Assembly (NCBI GenBank): GCA_002788475.1
Contig: PFRK01000056.1
Coordinates: 1 to 5,008, forward strand
Direction of reading: 5' to 3'
Length of the DNA stretch: 5,008 nt
Origin: Candidatus Nomurabacteria bacterium CG_4_9_14_0_2_um_filter_32_10
GTDB taxonomy: Bacteria; Patescibacteriota; Minisyncoccia; Phycocordibacterales; UBA9973
This document shows positions 4,870 to 5,008 of this stretch, piece after piece (positions within the stretch are counted from its first letter, which is position 1; the number at the start of each line of letters is the position of its first letter). Under the pieces are notes generated by a model that made no database searches, was not told where the DNA came from, and saw only the letters and a list, made by a program, of their open reading frames with translations. A program made the position numbers and the translations under genes.

Positions 4870-5008
4870 TTATTCCATTTTGGCTTTTATTCTTTCCAGT
4901 GCCAAGATAAATGCACCACGACGAAAGTCTGTGTTAGATTCTTTTGCTTTTTCTATAATTTTTCGAGCCGAATCTTCAAGCATAGGTTGAAGTTTATTAA
5001 AAACTTCT
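4870..5008 (-). CDS. Probable Glu/Leu/Phe/Val dehydrogenase, C-terminal end (5' partial)
   Basis: Only the last 45 residues are present, ending at TAA (4872-4870); the start lies beyond the window edge. The visible tail consists of two helices: LQPMLEDSARKIIEKAKES, then TDFRRGAFILALERIKAKME. The second, with an Arg pair followed by GAFILALERI, resembles the C-terminal helix of hexameric glutamate dehydrogenases (DxRxAAYxLAVxRI). Those enzymes interconvert glutamate with 2-oxoglutarate and ammonia using NAD(P). The match is short and no catalytic or nucleotide-binding residues are visible, so the call is moderate. Its minus-strand orientation matches the genes that follow, but the 152-base structured gap makes a shared transcript with the tRNA uncertain. 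Confidence 0.55.
   Translation of the reverse strand, partial: EVFNKLQPMLEDSARKIIEKAKESNTDFRRGAFILALERIKAKME

Overview
The window is a very AT-rich bacterial segment with tightly packed genes, almost all on the minus strand. The likely source is a member of the Candidate Phyla Radiation (Patescibacteria). This rests on the style of several proteins: a small secreted protein with an ERHEAM...AKFAEAHELA repeat region, a sigma factor followed by a three-helix membrane protein with a KIKMKPK juxtamembrane motif, and a GtrA plus polyprenyl-phosphate sugar cassette. A tRNA-Gln gene without encoded CCA fits too. TGA acts as a normal stop (ATGA overlap near 1926), so the TGA-recoded CPR lineages are unlikely. 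The phylum call is inference from protein style, not from a marker gene.

Layout. Positions 1-239 (+) hold the C-terminal end of a family 2 glycosyltransferase of the dolichol-phosphate mannose synthase type. It converges on a long minus-strand operon, and the two stops are separated by a palindromic hairpin. Read in the direction of transcription, the minus strand carries: the end of a probable glutamate dehydrogenase-type gene (5008-4870); a structured, gene-free stretch (4869-4718); tRNA-Gln(CUG) (4717-4647); a promoter buried in a long inverted repeat (4564-4604); a small secreted protein (4538-4149); a terminator hairpin (4136-4113); an ECF-like sigma factor (4076-3537); an overlapping three-helix membrane protein (3552-3094); GtrA (3064-2657); a GT2 enzyme (2651-1926); and a 560-residue multi-pass GT-C transferase (1929-247).

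Two functional units stand out. The first is a putative envelope-signalling set: the secreted protein, the sigma factor, and a membrane protein whose gene overlaps the sigma gene and which could be its anti-sigma partner. The second is a complete lipid-linked sugar pathway in the same order as phage gtrA-gtrB-gtr(type) cassettes. In it the GT2 would load a sugar on polyprenyl phosphate in the cytoplasm, GtrA would help flip it, and the GT-C enzyme would transfer it to a cell-surface acceptor outside. The head-to-tail arrangement suggests that surface glycosylation may be tied to the sigma switch, though a strong extended -10 box in front of gtrA suggests it also has its own promoter.

The most interesting non-coding signals are two promoters placed so that transcription would begin exactly on the start codon (leaderless sigma factor and GtrA messages), and the 14-bp inverted repeat that contains overlapping promoter elements on both strands upstream of the secreted protein. 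No gene-free stretch exceeds 300 bases, and I see no CRISPR array, insertion sequence or attachment site.
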